6,470 nucleotides of DNA. Source: an uncultured Clostridia bacterium. Its GTDB lineage: Bacteria; Bacillota; Clostridia; Lachnospirales; Lachnospiraceae. Of the stretch, positions 1 to 6,234 are shown piece by piece. Location of the stretch: contig CAMWWR010000112.1 of the NCBI GenBank assembly GCA_947178045.1, positions 1 to 6,470 of the forward strand. Direction: 5' to 3'. Both the position numbers and the translations under genes were made by a program. The notes under the pieces were generated by a model. The model was not told the origin of the DNA and did no database searches. It saw nothing but the letters and a program-made list of their open reading frames with translations. The first letter of the stretch is position 1. Each line of letters begins with the position of its first letter.

Positions 1-609
1 GTCCATCACTGCCCGATACAGCTTTTCCGGTTGATGCTCCTGGTATGCAAGGAGCAGCTTCCTTGCCTCCTCTTCATTTTTCAGATCGTTGGTCAGGCTT
101 CTTAGCCAGAGATTTTCCTCCGGTGTCAGATGTCCTGTGACGATCAGCTGGATCGGGAACAGCGCATCCGAGATATCATAAATTCCCGGCTCTCTCTGCA
201 CGATCACACGCTGCTGCGCCTGCCTCAGACGACGGATCAGCTCCCGCGGGTAACGGCAGCATACAAAAGATATGCTGAGTTCCTCCGCCCGGATCTCGTC
301 CGCTCTTTTCGTATCGGATTTGTAAAAGCAGGTGTACCCGTATACCTTGTAAAAATCATCGATCCCGAGGGAATCCTCCGGGCTTTTGTATTCCAGAATG
401 TTGTGACCGCGGAAGATTCGACCGATGTTCTTTTTGATTCGGCGCTCCGGCTCCTTTTTGATGATGAGCACATCTACCTGCATCGGCTTTGAACTCAGCA
501 GATGCTCGTTTTCAAAATGCAGGTACTGCGCATCTTCCGCCAGTTCGATCTGGAGCCCGGCGAAAAAAGCAGGATGCCATTGCAGTATTTTCCCTTTTTC
601 CTTCCCCAT
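1..609 (-). CDS. PD-(D/E)XK nuclease-like protein, C-terminus beyond the window
   Basis: The frame is open from ATG at 609 to the window edge, giving 203 residues (MGKEKGKILQWHPAFFAGLQ...) without a stop, so the gene is cut by the window rather than broken. The start is supported by AGGGAGG at 614-620, 4 nt upstream. The pattern fits a PD-(D/E)XK nuclease fold: acidic E22 in a helix (QIEL), D46 at the end of a strand (MQVDVLII), then the E73-x-K75 signature (NILEYKSPEDS), followed by a basic and aromatic helix (FYKVYGYTCFYK). Proteins of this shape are common and multi-copy in Lachnospiraceae and are related to the Rpn/DUF4351-type nuclease-transposase group; many are annotated only as hypothetical. 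Whether this one cuts DNA is not shown. The family resemblance is recalled and the motif is seen directly. Confidence 0.75.
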   Translation of the reverse strand, partial: MGKEKGKILQWHPAFFAGLQIELAEDAQYLHFENEHLLSSKPMQVDVLIIKKEPERRIKKNIGRIFRGHNILEYKSPEDSLGIDDFYKVYGYTCFYKSDTKRADEIRAEELSISFVCCRYPRELIRRLRQAQQRVIVQREPGIYDISDALFPIQLIVTGHLTPEENLWLRSLTNDLKNEEEARKLLLAYQEHQPEKLYRAVMD

Positions 610-958
610 GTAACCTCCCTTGTTTTGTTTGTCAGGAGTTCACATTCTTCGGAAAACTCCTGCCTAAATTGAGTGAATTTGAAAGCATGAATTTTCCGGA
701 GACACAGGCCGGACCTGATGTCCCTTTGCTTATGGCCTGCCGCGATTTGAAGTTTAGAATACAGAGCGACTCTGCATCTGAAAAAAGAAAATATGCTTTG
801 ATTCAGCATAGCACACGTCTTGGCGAAATGCAAGAAAAAGTACAGAATATGAAAAAAGAGTGTTGCAGTTCAGCTTTCGGCTTCTCTGTAGTAAAAGAGT
901 CCTTCCAAGGCGGCAAAGTGTATGTAACGCCTGCAACTGAAACAACATCATTTTTTCA
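610..958. other. Intergenic region, AT-richer, with an orphan open frame
   Basis: This stretch lies between the radical SAM stop and the nuclease start. It is visibly AT-richer than its neighbours. A plus-strand frame is open through it; starting at ATG 687 it reads MNFPETQAGPDVPLL... with a lysine- and glutamate-rich, coiled-coil-like middle (about residues 33-60). It ends only at 1055, inside the opposite-strand radical SAM gene. No convincing ribosome binding site precedes 687 or the internal ATG at 732. The codon choice looks coding-like, so a decayed or foreign gene fragment is possible, but I recognise no family. The promoter of the nuclease gene should also lie here, on the minus strand; I found no clear -10/-35 pair. 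Confidence 0.3.
633..662. repeat. 8-bp inverted repeat upstream of the nuclease RBS
   Basis: CAGGAGTT at 633-640 is perfectly complementary to AACTCCTG at 655-662, separated by 14 nt. On the minus strand this would fold in the leader of the nuclease gene, about 13 nt upstream of its Shine-Dalgarno sequence. Neither strand shows a T-run after the stem, so it is not a standard intrinsic terminator. It could be an operator or leader hairpin; the function is unknown. Confidence 0.4.
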
Positions 959-2041
959 TTATACACCCTCACAGTTGAACGGCGGAATAAAGCTTTCCTC
1001 CGCGGCTTCACCCTCCTGGATGAAAGCGTTCTCAACGCCGAGCTCAATGGCGTAATCGACAAGCGCTTCGTATTCTGCCTCGGTGACGGTGCGGTCAAGC
1101 TCCGGAAAGTCTGCCAGTTGATCGGAAAGCGGGGTAAACTGGCTCATGATGGAAAGGTAAACGGAGTTTCCGTAGGTTTTGTATAAGTATGCGATGATTC
1201 GTTTGGAATCCTCGAGCGCACCCGGGAGGGCCAAATGCCGGACGATTATGCCGCGCTTCATAAGGCAGGCTTCGCTCTCGTCCGGGTCTTTGTCGGAAGC
1301 GGATCCGGACAGGCCCGCTTTGCTGGAATATGTCTCTGTCAGGTCTGGCTCGCAGAAGTCTATCTCCGTCAGGCTCGATTTGCAAAAATTTCCCGCCGGC
1401 AGTGCCGGGCAGTCCTGTCCGGCCGCCGTCCGAACATCCTGCGCGAAAACCGGCGTCCCCACCTGCCGGAACATTTCCGCAAGGTTTTCTGCCGCGTGCT
1501 CTGCGTAATCCGGCGCGCCGGAATAGCGCCCGGCGAGCTCCGGGGACCAGTATTTAAAATCGGGAAGATAGATATCCACATAGCCCTCGAGCGCCTTCAG
1601 CGTGTCAAGGGTTTCGTAATTTCCGGTGTTGTAGACGATGGGAAGCGTCAGTCCCTGCGCGCGGGCCCGGTCAAGCGCGGCCAGAATGGAAGGAACATAG
1701 TGGGTCGGCGTGACGAGGTTGATATTGGCCGCGCCCTTTGCCATCAGCTCCAGGAAAATGTCCGCAAGTCGCCCGATATCGATCGCTTTTCCGGTCCTCC
1801 CGAGGGCGATATCGTGATTCTGGCAGTAGACACAGCCGAGGGAACAGCCGGAAAAAAAGACCGCGCCGGAGCCGGATTGCCCGGAAATGCAGGGTTCCTC
1901 CCAGAAATGCAGGGCGGCGCGCGCGGCGAAAAGCTGCGAGGTCATACCGCAGCGGCCGGGCATGCGCGTGCGGTCCGTGTCGCACAGGCGGCGGCAGAGA
2001 CGGCAGTTTTTATATTGTGAGAGAAGGGAATGTTCCTCCAT
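959..2041 (-). CDS. PflX-like radical SAM protein (putative pyruvate formate-lyase activating enzyme family, COG1313) with repeat insertion
   Basis: A 360-residue protein of the PflX-like radical SAM family, whose characterised relatives use an iron-sulfur cluster and S-adenosylmethionine to make radicals on partner enzymes; the substrate here is unknown. The radical SAM motif C-x3-C-x2-C is at C66, C70 and C73 (GCSLGCVYCQN). An N-terminal cysteine group (C13, C16, C20, C31) is typical of COG1313. Family segments NINLVTPTHYVP, YNTGNYE, VDIYLPDFKYW and GIIVRHLALPG follow in order. The usual length is about 290-300 residues. The excess is an in-frame insertion at roughly residues 203-259, between GTPVFAQD and LMKRG, containing 10-residue tandem repeats. 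GGAGG lies 14 nt upstream of the ATG, unusually far, and an out-of-frame ATG at 2049 is better spaced. The gene may be cotranscribed with the ywqG-like gene behind a MITE-like spacer. Confidence 0.85.
   Translation of the reverse strand: MEEHSLLSQYKNCRLCRRLCDTDRTRMPGRCGMTSQLFAARAALHFWEEPCISGQSGSGAVFFSGCSLGCVYCQNHDIALGRTGKAIDIGRLADIFLELMAKGAANINLVTPTHYVPSILAALDRARAQGLTLPIVYNTGNYETLDTLKALEGYVDIYLPDFKYWSPELAGRYSGAPDYAEHAAENLAEMFRQVGTPVFAQDVRTAAGQDCPALPAGNFCKSSLTEIDFCEPDLTETYSSKAGLSGSASDKDPDESEACLMKRGIIVRHLALPGALEDSKRIIAYLYKTYGNSVYLSIMSQFTPLSDQLADFPELDRTVTEAEYEALVDYAIELGVENAFIQEGEAAEESFIPPFNCEGV
1301..1390 (-). repeat. Three in-frame degenerate 30-bp tandem repeats in the radical SAM gene
   Basis: Units are 1361-1390, 1331-1360 and 1301-1330, exactly in codon phase. 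Read on the coding strand they give NFCKSSLTEI, DFCEPDLTET and YSSKAGLSGS (residues 218-247), with pattern [NDY]-[FS]-[CS]-[KE]-x-x-L-[TS]-[EG]-x. The first two units match at 19 of 30 bases and all 11 differences are transitions. The third unit is more diverged, and a possible fourth (1271-1300) is very weak. The repeats form the core of the extra loop that this protein has compared with its family. Confidence 0.75.
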
Positions 2042-2069
2042 AATTTCATTAACAACCTCCGGATTTGTT

Positions 2070-2214
2070 TAGGGAAACGCTGATTCAAGCGTTTTCTGCG
2101 CCGGATTTGCGCCACGAAGCGGCATATTCCCTGGCAAATCCGTGAGCCTCTGAAAGAGGATTTGCATCCTGCCGGAGGCTCTGAGGAAGCGATGATTTAA
2201 TCAGCACTTCCTTA
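2070..2214. mobile_element. MITE-like element with imperfect terminal inverted repeats
   Basis: About 145 bp of non-coding DNA is bounded by inverted ends. The left end (2070-2088) and the reverse complement of the right end (2196-2214) match at 15 of 19 positions, sharing GGAA then GCTGATT. Inside, CGGATTTGC (2102-2110) pairs perfectly with GCAAATCCG (2134-2142). GAGCCTC (2144-2150) pairs with GAGGCTC (2175-2181), enclosing AGGAT-TTGC-ATCCT (2157-2170). This dense secondary structure without an open frame is typical of a miniature inverted-repeat element. No clear target-site duplication is visible. It sits between the ywqG-like stop and the radical SAM start and could affect expression of the latter. 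Confidence 0.55.
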
Positions 2215-2250
2215 GACTCACACGGCAGCACAGAAGCCTTCTGCAGACAG

Positions 2251-2318
2251 CGCTGCAGAGGCCGATCACTGCACTAATAGCGCTGCAAAAACCGATGACT
2301 GCACTAATAGCACTGCAG
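2251..2318. repeat. 30-bp tandem repeat spanning the ywqG-like stop codon
   Basis: Unit 2251-2280 and unit 2281-2310 match at 26 of 30 bases, and a partial third copy begins at 2311 (CACTGCAGAA). Each full unit contains GCACTAATAG, so the stop codon at 2304-2306 (TAG on the minus strand) is duplicated at 2274-2276. The duplication therefore extends downstream of the reading frame and leaves the protein end unchanged. No intrinsic terminator is visible here. Confidence 0.75.
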
Positions 2319-3191
2319 AATAAGCCACGTCTGTTCAAAATTCCGGGCGGCAAGATCGTCCCTGCGGATATAAAAATAGATACTGCCGCAGTCCCCGAAA
2401 TCCAGGCAGAAATCATCGAGCTCGACGGAATCCAGCTGGAACAGCAGCTGCCAGTCCTGCAGGGAATTTTGTTCGGCCTCGCGGACGTCCGCCTTCGGCA
2501 CATCCTTCCAGGAGCCTCCCAGATAATGTCCCCGCCGGACCAGCTCACATTCGCAGGTCATATTATTCTGTATGATGGTGGGCCATCCGAGCAGCTGATG
2601 ACGGGAATCTGTGTTATTGTTCTGAAGTGCCTCGTAGGCCTGTTCGAATTCATCACAGAAGCCGTCCCAGCCGCCGCGGGTCTGCTGCCAGTGAGCGGGG
2701 TGGGCAACGGAAGGAAAGGCGAGGGAAAAATCCTCAAAATCCGGGTACTGTGTTTCGCTGTGAGCGCGGATCTCAAAGGAAGGAAGACGGTAATCCTCCT
2801 CCAGCTCCTGCGGGAAGGCCGCCGGGGCCAGAGCGGACCTGTCCGGAAACCAGAACACCCTGGCGCAGCCCGCGTCCTCCGGGTTAAAGCCCCAGGCCTC
2901 GGAGCCCAGCTCGTAAAAGAAGGACAGAACGCCCTCCGCGGGCAGCAGTCCCTCCGTGTCCATCAGGGCGAGGGCAGCGCAGTCAAACTGTGCCAGAAAG
3001 CTTAAGGGTCTTGGTTTTACCTCGGGATCGTCAAAGGCGGTTGTCCGAAAGACCGGCCAGACGAAATCCGGCGGAACATCCGGCGCGCCGCCGAAACGTC
3101 CGACCACGGAGCCGCTGTCTCCGGCAATCTCCAGCCGGAGCGCGTTTTTTGACATATTTTGCAGGGCTGCTGAAATATCAAAAGATTCCAT
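2304..3191 (-). CDS. YwqG family protein (DUF1963)
   Basis: A 295-residue protein starting MESFDISAALQNMSKNALRL. The ATG at 3191 has GGGAGG 8 nt upstream and follows a good minus-strand promoter; the frame is open further upstream, but that part is promoter DNA. YwqG-type landmarks appear in order: RFGGAPDVPPDFVWP near the N-terminus, LSFLAQFDCAAL, GVLSFFYE, then HQLLGWPTIIQNNM, LLFQLDS, and the closing block FGDCGSIYFYIRRDDLAARNFEQTWLILQCY in split form (FGDCGSIYFYIRRDD followed by LILQCY at the end). Bacillus YwqG is about 260 residues, so the length fits. No signal peptide or membrane segment is seen, so it should be cytoplasmic. The biochemical role of the family is not established. A 30-bp tandem repeat crosses its stop codon. 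Confidence 0.85.
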   Translation of the reverse strand: MESFDISAALQNMSKNALRLEIAGDSGSVVGRFGGAPDVPPDFVWPVFRTTAFDDPEVKPRPLSFLAQFDCAALALMDTEGLLPAEGVLSFFYELGSEAWGFNPEDAGCARVFWFPDRSALAPAAFPQELEEDYRLPSFEIRAHSETQYPDFEDFSLAFPSVAHPAHWQQTRGGWDGFCDEFEQAYEALQNNNTDSRHQLLGWPTIIQNNMTCECELVRRGHYLGGSWKDVPKADVREAEQNSLQDWQLLFQLDSVELDDFCLDFGDCGSIYFYIRRDDLAARNFEQTWLILQCY

Positions 3192-3246
3192 AATATGATC
3201 CTCCCGGTTTGTCCGCGGCGGCAAAGCGCCGTTTTGGTATGCGGAT

Positions 3247-3276
3247 ATTGTAACACAGATCGGAAGGAAGAGCCAA
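3247..3276 (-). promoter_or_regulatory. Sigma-A type promoter for the ywqG-like gene
   Basis: On the minus strand a -10 box TACAAT (plus 3247-3252) and a -35 box TTGGCT (plus 3271-3276) are separated by 18 nt. They lie about 55 nt upstream of the ATG at 3191. The position explains why the reading frame upstream of 3191 is not coding. Confidence 0.6.
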
Positions 3277-3362
3277 CCCTTTCCTGCGGAAAAAATATCC
3301 GGAAAACCCGGCAAAAAATGCACAAAACTCCGCAAATTCTAAGAAGCTTTTTTGGCGAAATC

Positions 3363-3371
3363 TGCTACAAT
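3363..3371 (+). promoter_or_regulatory. Extended -10 promoter for the GH8 gene
   Basis: TGC-TACAAT at 3363-3371 is an extended -10 element, with no good -35 hexamer at the usual distance. It would give a leader of about 80 nt before ATG 3457. The leader holds a small hairpin GGATG (3390-3394) / CATCC (3408-3412). The promoter is divergent to that of the ywqG-like gene, with about 110 bp between the two -10 boxes. Confidence 0.55.
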
Positions 3372-3456
3372 AAAGCGGGAGGCGTTTGCGGATGCGGAGA
3401 AAACGGACATCCAGGCTGCCCGGAATGACGGAACTGACAAAAAGGGGGATTACTGT

Positions 3457-4611
3457 ATGCAGTATCGCAACGTATTTGCGGAGATCGGAAAAAGTGAGGA
3501 GGAAGTGCAGGCGAGACTTAAAGAGGTTGTGCAGAGCTTCTTCTACGGGGAGGACAGAGTGTATTTTGAGAGCGGGGACGACATGGCGTACTTGGAGGAC
3601 ACCGGCAACCACGATGCGCGCACGGAGGGAATGTCCTACGGCATGATGATGTGCGTCCAGATGGATATGAAGGAAGAGTTTGACCGCCTGTGGAAATGGG
3701 CGAAGACCTATATGTGGATGGAGGACGGGTGGAACGAGGGCTATTTTGCGTGGTCGTGCCAGGTGACCGGCGAGAAGAATGCGGACGGCCCGGCACCGGA
3801 CGGCGAGGAATTTTTTGCGATGGCGCTCTTTTTCGCGTCGAAGCGCTGGGGTGACGGCGAGGGGATTTTCTGCTATTCGCAGCAGGCGCGTGAGATTCTG
3901 CGGGCATGTCTGCACAAGGGGCAGAACGGCCGGAAGGGCGTCCCGATGTGGAATCTGGAGAATAAACAGATTCTGTTTGTGCCGGGCATCGATTTCACCG
4001 ATCCGTCCTACCATCTGCCGCATTTCTATGAGCTTTTTGCAAGGTGGGCGGACGAGGAGGACCGCGCATTCTGGGCGGAGGCGGCCAGGGCGAGCCGCGA
4101 GTACCTTGTGGCGGCATGCCATCCGCAGACCGGCATGAATGCGGAGTACGCGGAGTTTGACGGCGCGCCGATGAGCCGCCCGCTTCCGTGGTCGAAGGAT
4201 CGCCATGACTGGTTTTACAGCGACGCCTACCGCACCGCGGCCAATATCGGACTTGACTACGAGTGGTGCGGAAAGGATATCGGGCAGCGCGCCGCCGTAA
4301 AGCGCCTGCAGCACTGCCTCGGCGTGACCAACCGGGAGGATCCGTACCACATCTATGAAATCGACGGGACGAAGCTGGAGGAGCCGGCGCTGCATCCGGT
4401 CGGTATTCTCGCGACGACAGCGCAGGCGTCGCTTGCTGTGGACGGGCCGATTTCCCTCGCGAGCGATGACCCGGAGAAGGCGCTTGCCGCCGAGTGGGTG
4501 GAGCGTTTCTGGAATGAGCCGCTGCGCACCGGTGACCGCAGGTATTATGACAATTGTCTGTACGTTTTTGCTTTCCTCGCACTGTCCGGAAACTACAGAA
4601 TTTATGAATAA
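3457..4611 (+). CDS. Reducing-end xylose-releasing exo-oligoxylanase (Rex), glycoside hydrolase family 8
   Basis: A 384-residue GH8 enzyme of the Rex type (EC 3.2.1.156), which removes xylose from the reducing end of xylo-oligosaccharides of three or more units. The size matches the Bacillus halodurans enzyme. The family block TEGMSYGMMM carries the predicted catalytic acid E57; D115 in PAPDGEEFF and D256 in YSDAYRTAANIGLD are the other conserved acids, the latter my candidate for the general base. Aromatic-rich segments (WKWAKTYMWMEDGW, GYFAWSC) form the alpha/alpha-barrel cleft. There is no signal peptide, so it should act in the cytoplasm on imported oligosaccharides. The start is ATG 3457 with AGGGGG 8 nt upstream; an in-frame ATG at 3352 lies upstream of the -10 box and is rejected. 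No transporter or xylose genes flank it. Confidence 0.92.
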   Translation: MQYRNVFAEIGKSEEEVQARLKEVVQSFFYGEDRVYFESGDDMAYLEDTGNHDARTEGMSYGMMMCVQMDMKEEFDRLWKWAKTYMWMEDGWNEGYFAWSCQVTGEKNADGPAPDGEEFFAMALFFASKRWGDGEGIFCYSQQAREILRACLHKGQNGRKGVPMWNLENKQILFVPGIDFTDPSYHLPHFYELFARWADEEDRAFWAEAARASREYLVAACHPQTGMNAEYAEFDGAPMSRPLPWSKDRHDWFYSDAYRTAANIGLDYEWCGKDIGQRAAVKRLQHCLGVTNREDPYHIYEIDGTKLEEPALHPVGILATTAQASLAVDGPISLASDDPEKALAAEWVERFWNEPLRTGDRRYYDNCLYVFAFLALSGNYRIYE

Positions 4612-4613
4612 TG

Positions 4614-4627
4614 TCCCGTAATCGGGA
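4614..4627 (+). terminator. Weak hairpin after the GH8 gene
   Basis: TCCCG (4614-4618), loop TAAT, CGGGA (4623-4627), directly after the stop codon. The stem is only 5 bp, and the next T-rich stretch (4641-4645) is 13 nt away, so termination here is doubtful. Confidence 0.25.
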
Positions 4628-4667
4628 AAATTCAATAAAATTTTTGAGAGTTTTTGCTTAAAATCTA

Positions 4668-4697
4668 TTGCGCAAAGGTTGCAGATAGAATTATAAT
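4668..4697 (+). promoter_or_regulatory. Sigma-A type promoter for pepT
   Basis: A perfect -10 box TATAAT at 4692-4697 is preceded by TTGCGC at 4668-4673 with an 18-nt spacer, in an AT-rich stretch. Transcription from here would begin near 4704. It would yield a leader of about 175 nt containing the 30-bp repeats. Confidence 0.7.
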
Positions 4698-4710
4698 AGC
4701 AGAGGAACCG

Positions 4711-4831
4711 GAAAACAGATTTGACGCGCACCAGACGGCAGGAAAATAGTTTGCCGTGCGCAGGACATCAGGAAACCGATTTGCTGCATGCAGGACGGCG
4801 AGAAAACGGTCTGCCGTGCGCAGGCTTTCGG
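4711..4831 (+). repeat. Four degenerate 30-bp tandem repeats in the pepT leader
   Basis: Units are 4711-4741 (31 nt), 4742-4771, 4772-4801 and 4802-4831. The pattern is GAAAAYRGTTTGCCGTGCGC followed by AGGACRKCRG; CAGG is shared by the last three units. Unit junctions can pair, for example ACGGCA (4735-4740) with TGCCGT (4752-4757), and ACGGC (4795-4799) with GCCGT (4813-4817). On the minus strand the same DNA encodes 10-residue repeats of type [10 protein letters not shown], but no gene there is supported. There are no unique spacers, so this is not a CRISPR array. Confidence 0.75.
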
Positions 4832-4880
4832 ACAAACCCGCAGCATGGGGCGCACTGTTCGGAAATGGAGGACTTTTGAT

Positions 4881-6095
4881 ATGCGGAGCGTAAAGGACCG
4901 TTTTTTGGAATATATTTCGTTTGATACGCAGTCGCAGGACGACGCAGAGGCGGTGCCGAGCACAAAGAAGCAGTGCTGTCTTGCGGAGTGCCTGGTGCAG
5001 GAATTAAAGGAAATCGGGGCGAGCGATGTGCGCACGGATGAGCATTGCTATGTGTACGCCTCGATTCCGGCGACGGCAGGAAAAAATGCCCCGGCGCTCG
5101 GCTTCATTTCCCATATTGATACGGCCCCGGCGCTTTCCGGCGCGAATGTAAAGGCAAGGCTGGTGCATTACAGCGGCGGCGATATTGTTCTGAACGAGCA
5201 GCTCGGCATCGTGATGTCGCCGGAGCAGTTTCCGGAGCTTCGCGGGCAGGTGGGGAAGGACATTATCGTGACCGACGGCACAACGCTTCTGGGGGCGGAC
5301 GACAAGGCCGGCGTGGCAGAGATCATGACGATGGCGGAATACCTGCTCGCCCACCCGGAGATTCCTCACGGCGAGATACGCATCGGCTTTACGCCGGACG
5401 AGGAGGTCGGCAGGGGCGTTGATTTCTTCGATGTGGAGGGCTTTGGCGCGGCCGGCGCCTACACGGTGGACGGCGGGGCGGTCGGCGAGCTGGAATATGA
5501 AAATTTTAACGCGGCGAACGCAAAGCTTATCGTTCACGGGCTGAGCATTCATCCGGGCTCCGCGAAGGGACAGATGAAGAACGCGCTGCTCATCGGCATG
5601 GAGTTCGAGCGCATGCTGCCGGAGCAGGAGAAGCCCGCATACACGGCGGGATACGAGGGCTTTTTCCATCTGGATTCGATGGAGGGCACGGTTGAGGAGG
5701 CAAGGCTCGTCTATATCATCCGGGACCATGACCGGGCAAAATTTGAGCAGAGAAAGCGGCTTTTTGGCAGCACGGCGGATTTCCTGAACGCGAAATACGG
5801 CGAGGGCACGGTCGAGGTTATTTTGAAGGATTCCTACTACAATATGAAGGAAAAGCTTGCCGGGCATCCGGAGCTGATCGAAAATGCAAAGAGGGCGATG
5901 GAGCAGCTTGGGATCGAGCCGATCGTACAGCCGATCCGGGGCGGTACAGACGGCGCGAGACTGTCGTACATGGGGCTGCCGTGCCCGAATCTGTGTACCG
6001 GGGGCTATAATTGCCACGGCAAATACGAGCATATCGCGGTGCAGGATATGGAGCGGGTTGTAGAACTGCTGATTCGTCTGGCATGCGGCAGCTGA
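4881..6095 (+). CDS. pepT: Peptidase T (tripeptide aminopeptidase, M20B)
   Basis: A 404-residue zinc tripeptidase that releases the N-terminal residue of tripeptides in the cytoplasm; E. coli and Salmonella PepT are 408-409 residues. Metal and catalytic positions align closely with the family: H78 and D80 in SHIDTAP, bridging D140 in [10 protein letters not shown]174/E175 in [11 protein letters not shown]197 in YTVDGG and H379 in NCHGKYEH. R353 in RGGTDGA is the conserved substrate-binding arginine. The lid and dimerisation domain lies at about residues 207-320, with [14 protein letters not shown] at its start. The start is ATG 4881, with GGAGG at 4867-4871 (9 nt spacing); the in-frame ATG at 4788 lies within the repeat leader and lacks a ribosome binding site. 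It has its own promoter at 4668-4697 and appears monocistronic. Confidence 0.96.
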   Translation: MRSVKDRFLEYISFDTQSQDDAEAVPSTKKQCCLAECLVQELKEIGASDVRTDEHCYVYASIPATAGKNAPALGFISHIDTAPALSGANVKARLVHYSGGDIVLNEQLGIVMSPEQFPELRGQVGKDIIVTDGTTLLGADDKAGVAEIMTMAEYLLAHPEIPHGEIRIGFTPDEEVGRGVDFFDVEGFGAAGAYTVDGGAVGELEYENFNAANAKLIVHGLSIHPGSAKGQMKNALLIGMEFERMLPEQEKPAYTAGYEGFFHLDSMEGTVEEARLVYIIRDHDRAKFEQRKRLFGSTADFLNAKYGEGTVEVILKDSYYNMKEKLAGHPELIENAKRAMEQLGIEPIVQPIRGGTDGARLSYMGLPCPNLCTGGYNCHGKYEHIAVQDMERVVELLIRLACGS

Positions 6096-6234
6096 CCGGA
6101 CGGCAGAGCGGTTTAAAAACAATCCGCCCTGTAAATGCGTGGGAACTCTTCCATGCGTGTAAACGCGCATGGGTACATAGCCGCTTGCAGCGGCGCGGCG
6201 GGCAGGAGGAAAAGCTTTCTCCTGCCGGTTATCC
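6096..6234 (+). other. Hairpin-rich spacer between pepT and the tRNA-like genes
   Basis: No gene is seen. Three hairpins follow each other. CCATGCG (6151-6157) pairs with CGCATGG (6166-6172). CCGCT (6181-6185) pairs with AGCGG (6189-6193). The third is the strong stem at 6201-6226. A promoter for the tRNA-like genes should lie here or they are cotranscribed with pepT; I see no convincing -10/-35 pair. Confidence 0.5.
6201..6226 (+). terminator. Strong hairpin after pepT, terminator-like without a T-run
   Basis: GGCAGGAG (6201-6208) pairs perfectly with CTCCTGCC (6219-6226), and G-A-A / T-T-T continue the stem inward to an AAGC loop, giving about 11 bp. The next bases are GGTTATCCC, with no U-tract, so it may be a weak terminator or a processing signal for the adjacent tRNA-like transcript, which starts 9 nt later. 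Confidence 0.4.

Noticed and set aside
1235..2020. Long plus-strand frame antisense to the radical SAM gene
   Set aside because: It mirrors a well-supported gene, has arginine- and glycine-rich low-information sequence and no recognised motif.
3192..3335. N-terminal extension of the ywqG-like protein to ATG 3335
   Set aside because: It spans a good -10/-35 promoter, while ATG 3191 has a well-placed GGGAGG and matches the family N-terminus.
3178..4731. 517-codon minus-strand frame antisense to the GH8 gene
   Set aside because: Its length comes from the codon bias of the real GH8 gene on the other strand; it also covers both divergent promoters and has no recognisable domain.
4711..4831. CRISPR array
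   Set aside because: Units are contiguous and degenerate, with no conserved repeat separated by unique spacers and no cas genes.
4691..5035. Minus-strand repeat protein ([14 protein letters not shown] units)
   Set aside because: There is no ribosome binding site, it overlaps the pepT promoter, leader and coding start, and the peptide repeats follow directly from the 30-bp DNA repeat.
5004..6170. 388-codon minus-strand frame antisense to pepT
   Set aside because: pepT carries all metal ligands at family positions; the antisense frame is a histidine/arginine-rich shadow.
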